The position numbers and the translations under genes were made by a program. From positions 57,534 through 121,533 of the forward strand of contig JAEWPS010000016.1 of the NCBI GenBank assembly GCA_023460515.1: DNA of 64,000 nucleotides. Reading direction: 5' to 3'. Source of the DNA: Bacillota bacterium (GTDB taxonomy: Bacteria > Bacillota > Clostridia > TANB77 > CAG-465). Numbering within the stretch: position 1 is the stretch's first letter; each line of letters begins with the position of its first letter. The notes under the pieces are model-generated. The model was not told the DNA's origin and ran no database searches. It saw only the letters and a program-made list of their open reading frames with translations. Of this stretch, positions 1-7,064 are shown piece by piece.

Positions 1-1108
1 CTTTTACTAATTTAACAAATGGTACTTTATATTTATTATTGCCTAGCAATACGTCAAACCTAATTTTATCTACTTCCCATTGCTCTCCTGATTCAGGTAT
101 TTTATTATCTTCAGCTTTGTTTATATGTTTCTCTTTCCATATTGGTAATGCTTCTACTAAATATCTCATGTTCTTTCTCTCCTTTTTCCTATAATCTGGA
201 CTAGGTTGTCCTATTAATTTTATCCAATCTTGAACTGTACATTTTTCTTTATATGTAAAATCTTTAGGGATATTATTTACTATCTTTTCTATATCTAAAT
301 TAGATAAATCCATTTCTAAAATATATCCATTCTCTCCATCTATTACACTTTCATGCACACTATCAAAATTAGTTACTAACATTGCAGTACCATATTGCAA
401 ACATTCATTTACAAAATAACTATATCCTTCAGTATCACTTAACTGCACTCCATAATCTGCTTCTTTTATATAATCAAATATGTCATAAGTAGGTTTCATG
501 TATACTATTTCTTCCATATCTATTTTATTAACGTTATATGTATTTAAATTAGTAAATATAGTCCATCTAAATTTAATATCTGCTTGTTTTAATCGATTAG
601 CTAATGTAACCATTCTGTTATAGCCTTTTTCTCCACTTAATCTTGTTGCAGATACTAATTTTAACATTGGTTTTGTTTCTTTTATCACGTCTAATATGTT
701 ATACATTAAATCACATTTTATTTTGTATATCTCATAAAAATTATCCGCTACAGTTTTTGACACTGCTATATGTCTTGTAGTTTTGTCCCAACCTACATAT
801 TTATAACCTGTTTTTGATAACTCTTTATAATTAGCATGAATCATTTGTATACACTCTTTAAATTTTATTGATTCAGGATAACCACCCCAAGAACTACTTA
901 ATATTAAAGTATCACATTCATATTTTTTATTAGGATCATATATTTCACATTCAACTTCTTTACAAAGCCTTTCTAACTGTTTACTATCACAATTTTTATA
1001 TAATAAAAACACCTCATAATAATTTGACAGTGCTTTAACTAAATTATATGTGAAAGTCTCTACTCCTCCAATTTCGATAATGTTTGTATGATATACTATT
1101 ATTTTCAT
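1..1108 (-). CDS. Prophage glycosyltransferase (GT4-like), 3' end outside window
   Basis: This gene was read directly from the minus strand. It opens with MKIIVYHTNIIEIGGVET and stays open for 369 codons to the window edge, so the C-terminus is missing. The N-terminal GG-ETF motif, the SATRLSGEKGYNR segment near the middle and the later acidic NECLQYG segment are the layout of GT-B retaining glycosyltransferases of the GT4 type, which move a sugar from a nucleotide donor. It is the most distal prophage gene visible. Phage glycosyltransferases usually modify phage DNA, virions or the host surface; the target cannot be told here. Confidence 0.75.
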   Translation of the reverse strand, partial: MKIIVYHTNIIEIGGVETFTYNLVKALSNYYEVFLLYKNCDSKQLERLCKEVECEIYDPNKKYECDTLILSSSWGGYPESIKFKECIQMIHANYKELSKTGYKYVGWDKTTRHIAVSKTVADNFYEIYKIKCDLMYNILDVIKETKPMLKLVSATRLSGEKGYNRMVTLANRLKQADIKFRWTIFTNLNTYNVNKIDMEEIVYMKPTYDIFDYIKEADYGVQLSDTEGYSYFVNECLQYGTAMLVTNFDSVHESVIDGENGYILEMDLSNLDIEKIVNNIPKDFTYKEKCTVQDWIKLIGQPSPDYRKKERKNMRYLVEALPIWKEKHINKAEDNKIPESGEQWEVDKIRFDVLLGNNKYKVPFVKLVK

Positions 1109-1132
1109 ATCTATTCCTCTTCATAATCATTT

Positions 1133-1243
1133 CTACTTTATATCTTCAAGAATTTTACTTTGGGGATATAAAATTACAAACTCTTTAGCTAAAATTTCTG
1201 TTAATTGTTCATAATAATTTAATTGATTATATTTTTTTATCAT
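1133..1243 (-). CDS. Small prophage protein, 36 aa
   Basis: A 36-residue reading frame whose ATG overlaps the last codons of the upstream metallopeptidase-like gene in another frame, a coupling common in this prophage. The product starts MIKKYNQLNYYEQL and has no recognisable domain. It ends 24 bases before the glycosyltransferase start. It is supported by its position in a tightly packed gene series and by filling the gap, not by homology. Confidence 0.45.
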   Translation of the reverse strand: MIKKYNQLNYYEQLTEILAKEFVILYPQSKILEDIK

Positions 1244-1526
1244 TTATATATTTTTTCATTTCATTTAACATATCACTGCTTTGTATATGTTTTAATTCAT
1301 GTACTAATGTTGCATACCATTCTTCTGGATAATGATCTTTATTTAAAAGTATTTTTGCTTTTTTAAGATTAATATGTCTTATTGACAATCCATACACTTC
1401 TTCATCTTCAGCTTCATCTTTCATTTCATATTTATTTATTATAGCAATATCTATATCCCAATCCTGTATACGCATTATTTCTTGTAATTTTTTAATTATC
1501 TTTTCTAATTCTTCTATACTAGGCAT
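1227..1526 (-). CDS. Putative zinc metallopeptidase-like prophage protein
   Basis: This 99-aa protein carries the HExxH-type signature HELKH near residue 77, preceded by a hydrophobic segment that would form the active-site helix (YATLVHELKHI). That pattern is typical of zincin peptidases, including the small SprT/ImmA-like proteins of Firmicute phages and mobile elements. A clear ribosome binding site (AAGGAG) lies just ahead of the ATG. The third zinc ligand cannot be identified by eye. It sits between a metallophosphoesterase and a glycosyltransferase. The substrate is unknown. Confidence 0.6.
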   Translation of the reverse strand: MPSIEELEKIIKKLQEIMRIQDWDIDIAIINKYEMKDEAEDEEVYGLSIRHINLKKAKILLNKDHYPEEWYATLVHELKHIQSSDMLNEMKKYINDKKI

Positions 1527-1538
1527 ATTATTACTCCT

Positions 1539-2309
1539 TTATATTACGTTTGTTTCTATTATCTTTTCATTTAAATGTAATGTTATTGTTTGCTTTACAA
1601 ATGCACTTGGATTCATCATTTCTCTTAATGGATACCCTGCATATGCTTGCCAACTGCTTGCTATAATAGTTTTAAATGGTTTTATACTTACTTTATTGTT
1701 TTTACTATCTACTAATATCTTTGCTGGAAAACTATTTGCTGGTTTATGTGTATGTCCTGTTATTAATAAGTCTAGTCCATCTATTGCATAAGCAAATTTT
1801 TCATTTCTATTTATTGCATTACCTGTACTTCCACCACCACTACCATGTGTTATTCCTAATACATATGTTTGCCTTTTACTATTTCTTTCTCCTAATTGTA
1901 TTTTAATAAATGCCATATTACTTCTGTATCTATCTTCTATATCTAACTTACAACATACATCGTATAAAGGATTATCATCGCTATCTTTCTCGCTTCTACG
2001 TTCATGATTTCCACTAACTATGCAAAGTATTCTATCTTTAATATCTTTTAACTCATTTGATAACCATTTCTTTTGGTCTGCTGGTCTCATAGTTTGTTCA
2101 TATACGTTTGATACGCTACTTTTTAAAGCATTGTCCATCATATCCCCTGCAATTACTATATATGTATTTTCATCTTGTAGTATTTCTTCTTTAAATTGTA
2201 ACCATTCTTTACTCATAAATCCTTGACTACCTATATGCAAATCACTTAAAGGTTTTATCTTAATATTATTATTAAACTTATAAATTAACATATCAAAGTC
2301 TTGTTTCAT
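1539..2309 (-). CDS. Calcineurin-like metallophosphoesterase
   Basis: All five metal-binding blocks of the calcineurin-like phosphoesterase superfamily are visible in order: DLHIG near residue 20, GDMMD near 55, GNHE near 100, THG near 155 and GHTH near 185. These place two metal ions for hydrolysis of phosphoester bonds in nucleic acids, nucleotides or proteins. The 256-aa length is typical of the single-domain phage enzymes. The start is set by AAGGAGAAAGT directly upstream. The substrate is not predictable from sequence alone; a role in phage DNA metabolism is an inference from context. Confidence 0.85.
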   Translation of the reverse strand: MKQDFDMLIYKFNNNIKIKPLSDLHIGSQGFMSKEWLQFKEEILQDENTYIVIAGDMMDNALKSSVSNVYEQTMRPADQKKWLSNELKDIKDRILCIVSGNHERRSEKDSDDNPLYDVCCKLDIEDRYRSNMAFIKIQLGERNSKRQTYVLGITHGSGGGSTGNAINRNEKFAYAIDGLDLLITGHTHKPANSFPAKILVDSKNNKVSIKPFKTIIASSWQAYAGYPLREMMNPSAFVKQTITLHLNEKIIETNVI

Positions 2310-2336
2310 ACTTTCTCCTTATCACAAATTGCCTTA

Positions 2337-2474
2337 TTAGGACAACCGATTACATTCTCTATAACAAGATTGAAACATCATATCATAAGACATAAAATGA
2401 GCGCAGTTATATGCGTCTTGACATATACTACACTTTTCATTTACATAGTTAATACAACTTTTACAATCTTTCAT
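2337..2474 (-). CDS. Cysteine-rich small prophage protein, 45 aa
   Basis: A 45-residue frame with seven cysteines arranged as CKSC, CSIC and further single cysteines (opening MKDCKSCINYVNEKC), which suggests a small zinc-binding fold. It lies between the structured-RNA candidate and the metallophosphoesterase. The ribosome binding site is weak (GAAAGAAG). The cysteine pairing makes a real gene more likely than chance, but no family is recognised. Confidence 0.5.
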   Translation of the reverse strand: MKDCKSCINYVNEKCSICQDAYNCAHFMSYDMMFQSCYRECNRLS

Positions 2475-2499
2475 ATCTTTTACTTCTTTCTTTAAACTG

Positions 2500-3090
2500 C
2501 TTTATGGTCTATGATTTTTTTACATTCTCATTAGATATATCATAGAAAATCCAAATCATTATATTTACTTTTAGTTGAATATAAAAAACTAATACACTTT
2601 TTTAACACCTTGATATCTTAGGTGGTATATATTCACCATTTTTTGGTCGGTAGGTCGGTACTACTACATTACTCACGTATCTCTACGAGTGATAGCTACC
2701 TGTTCTATCCTCTTAACCAATTTGTTGGCTGTTTTATTAGTTATAAATGATATTATTTAAACTATTTAACTAACATATATCCTATTAGCACCAACTAGAA
2801 AAAGTGTATTTCTACACCACCGTTAGATTTCTCTAACTAGATACTAGAGATAATAACAACTATCTCCATTTTTGTTTATATAAGCATATGTAGGTAAGGA
2901 TTTGCACCTTACAACGACATCGGCAATTTCTCATTAAATGAATGTTATTTGGTATCTTGGGATTGTTTACCCTCTGACATTATTCCAACTTCCAATGTTC
3001 ATGTTTAACCTTTATAGGCTCGTTCAGTTCTGATTCGGTCGATGCTATAATTGAACTCATCTGTGTCTACCTATTCCACCACTACATATA
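2500..3090 (-). ncRNA. Candidate large structured phage RNA (ROOL/GOLLD-like size and context)
   Basis: No plausible gene occupies this stretch of about 590 bases although every flanking prophage interval is packed with genes. On the minus strand it forms many compact hairpins: GTTAGA-GAAA-TCTAAC (2822-2837), GTGTA-GAAA-TACAC (2804-2817), an ACTC/GAGT stem capped by GAGA (2671-2690), GAGATA/TATCTC (2847-2866), GATAG/CTATC (2691-2709) and TCTATGAT/ATCATAGA (2508-2546). Three of the loops are GNRA tetraloops. The 5' part carries a tRNA-like shell (2887-3088). Large ornate RNAs named ROOL and GOLLD, several hundred bases long, are known from Firmicute phages. The match here is by size, context and style of structure only, not by alignment. 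Confidence 0.5.
2887..3088 (-). other. tRNA-Leu-like shell with a long insertion
   Basis: The minus strand shows a 7-base arm TATGTAG (3082-3088) complementary to CTACATA (2887-2893). Right after the first arm come TG and a D-arm like that of tRNA-Leu (GTGGAATAGGTAGACAC). Right before the second arm is a T-arm-like hairpin, CCTTAC stem with a TGCAAAT loop (2894-2911). About 150 bases separate D-arm and T-arm, no normal anticodon arm closes and no CCA follows. It is therefore not a functional standard tRNA: either a tRNA mimic inside the larger RNA or a tRNA remnant with an insertion. Confidence 0.45.
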
Positions 3091-3091
3091 A

Positions 3092-3233
3092 TTATTTTAT
3101 TAAACTATTAGGATTCATTCCTTCTGGTAATTGTAAATTCATTCTATATCAATCCTAACTTCATACGGTAATTTAACATTCATTTTTTACCACCTGCAGT
3201 TATATTTACTTCTTCACACCATTCTATTTGCAT
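3092..3233 (-). other. Three overlapping micro-ORFs (17, 14 and 16 codons)
   Basis: Three tiny frames follow each other on the minus strand: 3180-3233 (opens MQIEWCEEV), 3139-3183 (opens MNVKLPYEV) and 3092-3142 (opens MNLQLPEGM). Each stop overlaps the next start as ATGA, the signature of translational coupling. The last stop lies four bases before the tRNA-like arm. They may be real micropeptides, leader peptides of the structured RNA, or the remnant of a larger gene. No function is suggested. Confidence 0.3.
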
Positions 3234-3234
3234 T

Positions 3235-3408
3235 TTAAACACTCACTTTCATTTTATTTAATTGTCTATTTGCTCGTTCTCTTATTGTTCCAACAATCAT
3301 TGGTTGCTCATCAATTTGTACACCAAATATTTCTTCTAAAAATACTTTATCTGAATTTATTATATTATTATCATTATCTATCCATTTATATTTTTTAGGT
3401 GCTTCCAT
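3235..3408 (-). CDS. Small prophage protein, 57 aa
   Basis: A 57-residue protein opening MEAPKKYKWIDNDNNI. The ATG at 3408 is preferred over one nine codons upstream because AAAGGT precedes it, while the upstream one has no ribosome binding site. The product is charged and has no recognised domain. It is the last ordinary gene before the micro-ORFs and the gene-free structured block. Confidence 0.5.
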   Translation of the reverse strand: MEAPKKYKWIDNDNNIINSDKVFLEEIFGVQIDEQPMIVGTIRERANRQLNKMKVSV

Positions 3409-3473
3409 ATACTCACAACCTTTCAACTTGTCCATTACACATATATTTCTATATTGTAATATGTTTGTAGCAA

Positions 3474-3986
3474 TTACTTGTCCTCAATATATTTTGTCAT
3501 TCTTACCAATGTATCTTGTGGAGTATGTCCATCATAATCGTGGCAAACTCTATCAAACTCAGGTATTTTAAATAAATCCCATTCTTTTAATTCATAATGG
3601 TTTGTTATTTGACCCATTGGTAATATAGCAACTACTATAAACCAACCACCACCAAAACATAACTCACCATCACTATGTCTTTTAGATTTATATACAGTTA
3701 TTGTTTTATTTTTACACCATTCGTTGAATAATAAAGCATTATATATTTTTCTAAACTCATATAATTCTCCAAATGTATGGTAAGTATCACTTATAAGAGA
3801 TTCATTTATATAATCATAACTTATAGCATCTTTAATAGATTTATTTATTTTAGATATTACTTTATTTTTATCTTTTTGATTTATTTGTATTTCTTTACCA
3901 CATTCACTACATTTATGAATGTCATATTTATGTCCCCATTCAATGTATTGTCTTAAATATTTGTAATTGTGTTTACAAAATTTCAT
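3474..3986 (-). CDS. WDGH-domain phage protein with N-terminal zinc ribbon
   Basis: The N-terminal 35 residues hold C-H and CSEC motifs that look like a small zinc ribbon. The C-terminal 110 residues match the phage domain known for its WDGH signature: a TFGELYEFR helix, SKRHSDGE, a glycine-rich FGGGWFIV strand, GQITNHYELKEWD, and YDGHTPQDTLVRM at the end. Here the tryptophan of the signature is tyrosine. The domain is widespread in phages; its biochemical function is not established. The start has an AGGGTGTGAG ribosome binding site. Confidence 0.75.
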   Translation of the reverse strand: MKFCKHNYKYLRQYIEWGHKYDIHKCSECGKEIQINQKDKNKVISKINKSIKDAISYDYINESLISDTYHTFGELYEFRKIYNALLFNEWCKNKTITVYKSKRHSDGELCFGGGWFIVVAILPMGQITNHYELKEWDLFKIPEFDRVCHDYDGHTPQDTLVRMTKYIEDK

Positions 3987-4044
3987 ATACTCACACCCTA
4001 TCTATAAATTATTCTAATTCTTTTTTACCTTTAATTTTCATAAT

Positions 4045-4176
4045 CTATATCCTATCTATATCAAAATGACTTGTTTTTAACTTACTTTTCATTGTCTTTA
4101 CTAATATTTCAAATTTTATTATATCTAGTAGTGTATTCTTTTTAGCATATATATTTAATTTGTTTAATATGTGCAT
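4045..4176 (-). CDS. Small prophage protein, 43 aa
   Basis: A 43-residue basic protein opening MHILNKLNIYAKKN, preceded by GGGGTGTGG at good distance. It is the first gene downstream of a rho-independent terminator and so begins a separate transcription unit or a readthrough unit. It shares no recognisable domain. A 10-codon frame (4009-4041) follows before the WDGH gene; nothing else is seen between them. Confidence 0.5.
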   Translation of the reverse strand: MHILNKLNIYAKKNTLLDIIKFEILVKTMKSKLKTSHFDIDRI

Positions 4177-4193
4177 AACCACACCCCATTTTT

Positions 4194-4235
4194 AAAATAA
4201 AAATAGCACCGACATTTTAATCAGTGCTATAAAGG
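4194..4235 (-). terminator. Rho-independent terminator inside the prophage gene series
   Basis: On the minus strand TAGCAC (4224-4229) pairs with GTGCTA (4204-4209) and is followed by a T-rich run. It separates the sigma-like regulator from the genes to its left. In many temperate phages a late regulator sits just before a terminator and switches on the genes beyond it, which fits this layout. Confidence 0.7.
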
Positions 4236-4335
4236 TTTTTATATGAATAATCTGTATTTCTTTATTTAGTTACTTCTAACTATTTATATTATACCACTAT
4301 TTTTGGTACATGTATATAGAATTTATATAGAAGTT

Positions 4336-4827
4336 TTATAGTGTTTTAGTTAAATTTAACATATTTTGATTTTGATTGTATGTTTCTTGTAGTTTTATCA
4401 AACTGTCTGCTTTTGCATTTTGTATTGTTGTTAAATGAAACTCTTCTTTATCTGCTATTTGTTGTAGTTTTAATCCTTCAAAATAAAATGCTTTTATTAT
4501 TCTCTCATTTCTATCATTGTTTAATGTTTCTATTAGATCGTCTATTTCTTTAACCTTATTTTTATATACTATTTTTTTAGCTTCAAAATTTCTAGTTACT
4601 TCATCGTTGTTAGCAACGTATGATTCCATAGGACAATCTTTATATCCAGTTTTGCCTGGCATTGGATTATAATTGCTTGTTGCCCCATCTAAACAACTAT
4701 ATTTTGCTATATTTGTAATTGCACTTGTTAATGTGCTTATTCTTGATACATATTTATTATAATTATTTAATAATCCCTCAATTTTACTTTCATCTTCTAA
4801 CCCTTGTTCAAATATATCTTCTATCAT
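4336..4827 (-). CDS. Sigma-like (ArpU/RinA-type) late gene regulator
   Basis: The 163-aa protein has a helical N-terminus and, near residues 115-150, a sigma-70 region 4-like helix-turn-helix (FYFEGLKLQQIADKEEFH then TTIQNAKADS). Firmicute phages carry such proteins at the end of the early genes, where they turn on late transcription. The ATG at 4827 follows AGGGGATATAAAA, better than a start 15 codons earlier inside the previous gene. The terminator just downstream strengthens the late-regulator reading. Exact family is uncertain. Confidence 0.65.
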   Translation of the reverse strand: MIEDIFEQGLEDESKIEGLLNNYNKYVSRISTLTSAITNIAKYSCLDGATSNYNPMPGKTGYKDCPMESYVANNDEVTRNFEAKKIVYKNKVKEIDDLIETLNNDRNERIIKAFYFEGLKLQQIADKEEFHLTTIQNAKADSLIKLQETYNQNQNMLNLTKTL

Positions 4828-4838
4828 TTTTATATCCC

Positions 4839-5221
4839 CTATATTAAAATCCCTCTCTTTAGTTGTAAACAATCAAAACTACCTCTAAATCCTAACTCGT
4901 TTTCACAGTGATACAGTTTACTACTCTTTTTAGTTATTGTCTTAATAGTCCATTTGTGGTTGTCTAGTTCTATACTTTGTCCTAACTCATATATGTCAAA
5001 TTCTTTGTAATGATTATTTTTTATTATTTCTTCTGAAGCTACCATCATTATTTTACTACCATCTTTTTTAGTAGCTATATTATTTGCTCTTGCTATTTCA
5101 GTTAGTCTTTTACACCCATTGTAAGACCTGCCTAAGTGTTCCATAACTTTTTTAGGTGTTTCATATTTTATTAGCAATTTTAAAAATGTCTCATCATCTG
5201 GTAATTTTCTATTTTTATCAT
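4839..5221 (-). pseudogene. Prophage gene with start codon out of frame by one base
   Basis: The 112-codon open frame (4839-5177) begins MLIKYETPKKVMEHLG only with a TTG that has no good ribosome binding site. Further upstream the frame continues as convincing protein (DDETFLK) but has no start. A strong site (AGAGGTG) and ATG lie at 5221, in a different frame, joined by an A5 tract (5212-5216). One more A would give a continuous product opening MIKNRKLPDDETFLK. So this is a frameshifted gene, a sequence error in a homopolymer, or a slippage-controlled gene. No domain is recognised beyond a helical DNA-binding look. Confidence 0.6.
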
Positions 5222-5222
5222 A

Positions 5223-5553
5223 CTACACCTCTTTCAAACCAGCCTCATATTCTCTATATATTTTTATAAAGTTGTCAAGATTCATAGTAACTAACCACTT
5301 ACAATTATTCTTTCTATGAAATACTGCTGGTATATTATCCTTTGCGTCTCTTCTTGCTTGTCCCATTGCTTCTTCTATATTTAGTCTTTCAACTCTCTTA
5401 CACTCTATATGAATGTTAGGTAATCCAACTACGTCTTCACCATCTAGCCCATTATATTGCTGTCCGTCTTCTACATGGATATCCATAATCTCTTAATATT
5501 CCTGCAAGTTCTCTTTCTCCAGAAGCGCCTTTTTTCTTACTATTTATTTTCAT
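5223..5553 (-). pseudogene. VRR-NUC / PD-(D/E)XK phage nuclease, frameshifted
   Basis: Reading from a strong start at 5553 (AAGGAGGACAAGCA then ATG) gives MKINSKKKGASGERE...GYPCRR. The next frame carries GQQYNGLDGEDVVGLPNIHI, then ECKRVERLN and a C-terminal half with VFHRKNNCKWLV. Together these are the two halves of the small phage resolvase-like nuclease with motif GER-E, D-V-G and E-K of the PD-(D/E)XK fold. One extra base at 5466 (a C on the minus strand) breaks the frame between CRR and GQQY. The downstream half could only be made from an internal ATG. Either a disabled gene or a sequence error. Confidence 0.75.
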
Positions 5554-5708
5554 TGCTTGTCCTCCTTAATGTAACTTCCAAACCAAAAACATAATGATAA
5601 TATAAATAACAATGCTATGTAAATATTATCGTTTTTTATAAATATAAACGCTATTATCCATGTTATTAAAAGTACTACATCTGCTATTATTTTAATTTCT
5701 TTTTTCAT
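5550..5708 (-). CDS. Small membrane protein, 52 aa
   Basis: A 52-residue protein with two hydrophobic segments separated by the short loop KNDN, preceded by GGAGGG. Its stop overlaps the start of the nuclease gene (ATGA), so the two are translationally coupled. Small two-helix proteins of this kind are common in phage early regions; function unknown. Confidence 0.65.
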   Translation of the reverse strand: MKKEIKIIADVVLLITWIIAFIFIKNDNIYIALLFILSLCFWFGSYIKEDKQ

Positions 5709-5722
5709 ATATCTTGTCCCTC

Positions 5723-5977
5723 CTATTTTTCATTTTCTTTTATTACTGATGAAAAATTGCTATTTGCTATTATTTTTTCATAAGCATATACTTTTGCTTT
5801 TAATTCTCCTAGCTCTTTATCATGATTTTCTAATAAAAACTGTCTTATTATTTGTTCTATTATAATTTGGCCTTCTTTTGCAATTACATTACTTTCGTAA
5901 CTACTTCTTTCCAAACTCCAATTATATTTTTGATTAAATAATTCACTCAATAACTCTTTTATTTTTTCTTCACACAT
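5723..5977 (-). CDS. Prophage protein of unknown function, 84 aa
   Basis: A mostly helical, acidic 84-residue protein (opens MCEEKIKELLSEL) with a ribosome binding site GGAG. Heptad-like spacing in its C-terminal half suggests a short coiled coil. No family is recognised. It follows a Cys-containing 45-aa gene in the same series. Confidence 0.6.
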   Translation of the reverse strand: MCEEKIKELLSELFNQKYNWSLERSSYESNVIAKEGQIIIEQIIRQFLLENHDKELGELKAKVYAYEKIIANSNFSSVIKENEK

Positions 5978-5978
5978 A

Positions 5979-6116
5979 CTATTTATTCTCCTCTTCTATA
6001 TATTCTTCTTCAGAACATCTTTTTTTATCTGGGAATACATATATACAACTATTGCCTGTTATTGTGCATTCATATCCGTAATATTCATCTGTTTTTTTTG
6101 AATATTTACAACCCAT
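5979..6116 (-). CDS. Small prophage protein with four cysteines, 45 aa
   Basis: A 45-residue frame opening MGCKYSKKTDEYYGYEC with cysteines at positions 3, 17, 24 and 34 and an acidic tail. The start follows GGGG at proper distance and lies just after the stop of the upstream gene. The pattern resembles small metal-binding phage proteins; the function is unknown. Confidence 0.55.
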   Translation of the reverse strand: MGCKYSKKTDEYYGYECTITGNSCIYVFPDKKRCSEEEYIEEENK

Positions 6117-6118
6117 AT

Positions 6119-6289
6119 TTATTTCCCCATTTCTTTCCAATACTTCAGTATTGCTTCTTCTATATGCTTTAAAATTACTGTCTCACTATTAGGACTATTA
6201 AATAACTTATCACTTGCTTTTGCTTTCTTTAAAATGTATTTAATACTATGTCCTGCTTTAAATAAATCTACTATATTATCTTCGTTCAT
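6119..6289 (-). CDS. Small prophage protein, 56 aa
   Basis: A 56-residue helical protein opening MNEDNIVDLFKAGHSIKYI, preceded by GTGGTG. The N-terminal segment reads like a short helix-turn-helix but is too weak to name. It fills the interval between the coiled-coil gene and the Cys-containing gene without gaps. Confidence 0.55.
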   Translation of the reverse strand: MNEDNIVDLFKAGHSIKYILKKAKASDKLFNSPNSETVILKHIEEAILKYWKEMGK

Positions 6290-6341
6290 ATAACACCACT
6301 AATTATAGTATTATGTTATATATGTGTTTTATTCTATCTTT

Positions 6342-6650
6342 TTATCTCCACTTATAAAGTGCTTTATCTAATTTTTCTTCTAATTCTGCTATCGTTTGCA
6401 CTTTTGTGTTTAACTCTTCTTTTAATTTTTCAATTACTTTAGATTTGAAAGCTAATTCATTATTCTTATTAAATGCTTCTAGATGATATACTTCTTTTAA
6501 TTCTTCTATTTCTTTATCTTTAGAATCTAACTCTGCAAGTATAACTTTTAATGCTTCTAACATTTCAAATATTGAATATATTGATTTTCCATTCAGTGAA
6601 TTACCTTTTATAATCTGTTTTATTATTTTTATTGCTTCTTCTTTATTCAA
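6342..6650 (-). CDS. Coiled-coil prophage protein, 102 aa
   Basis: A strongly helical protein with long heptad-like Leu/Glu/Lys repeats from about residue 35 to the end. Translation starts at a TTG directly behind GGAGAGTGATTTAA, the same initiation module used by the preceding small gene. No enzymatic motif is present. It may be an oligomeric accessory factor. Confidence 0.6.
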   Translation of the reverse strand: MNKEEAIKIIKQIIKGNSLNGKSIYSIFEMLEALKVILAELDSKDKEIEELKEVYHLEAFNKNNELAFKSKVIEKLKEELNTKVQTIAELEEKLDKALYKWR

Positions 6651-6655
6651 TTAAA

Positions 6656-6808
6656 TCACTCTCCTAATACCCATTTTAATATTTTTATTATTTTATTATT
6701 TTTCGTTATATTTTCATGATTTACTATATTGCTTTTTGTTGGATTTAAACAATTATTGTGCCTTTCTAATTCTTGTATTCTTTGTTCTATTTCTTTTGCT
6801 GTTTTCAA
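6656..6808 (-). CDS. Small prophage protein, 50 aa, TTG start
   Basis: A 50-residue protein opening with TTG as MKTAKEIEQRIQELERHN, behind AAAGGAGTGATTTAA. The N-terminus is amphipathic and coiled-coil-like; the C-terminus is a basic, hydrophobic helix. The same ribosome binding site and TTG module recurs at 6650 and 16388 in this prophage. Confidence 0.55.
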   Translation of the reverse strand: MKTAKEIEQRIQELERHNNCLNPTKSNIVNHENITKNNKIIKILKWVLGE

Positions 6809-6813
6809 TTAAA

Positions 6814-6993
6814 TCACTCCTTTACCCATTCTATTTCAATATTTCTTATTCTTAACTCTTGCCACATACTACCACTTAACCCTCTAGGATAAAAATATCT
6901 TTCTTTTAATTTTATTGTACAATCTCTTTTACCAATTATTGATTTATACAAAAGATATTCATTTGTAATTTGCTTTTTAAATATATTAAACAT
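6814..6993 (-). CDS. Small prophage protein, 59 aa
   Basis: A 59-residue basic protein opening MFNIFKKQITNEYLLYKS, with the ribosome binding site GAGAGGATAAA. Its middle portion, IKLKERYFYPRGLSGSMWQ, looks folded, not random, but no family is recognised. The stop overlaps the binding site of the next gene. Confidence 0.55.
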   Translation of the reverse strand: MFNIFKKQITNEYLLYKSIIGKRDCTIKLKERYFYPRGLSGSMWQELRIRNIEIEWVKE

Positions 6994-7064
6994 TTTATCC
7001 TCTCACTTTCTATAACCTCTTTTAAAGCACTTTAATTTTCAAGTGTAAAATTACTCTACTTGTC

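Noticed and set aside
2887..3088. tmRNA or group I intron reading of the tRNA-like shell
   Set aside because: tmRNA landmarks are missing (no GGGG-type acceptor, no tag frame), the insertion is too short for a usual group I intron, and P/Q/R/S core elements could not be placed convincingly.
4009..4041. Ten-codon frame after the 43-aa gene
   Set aside because: Too short and without a convincing ribosome binding site to call as a gene.
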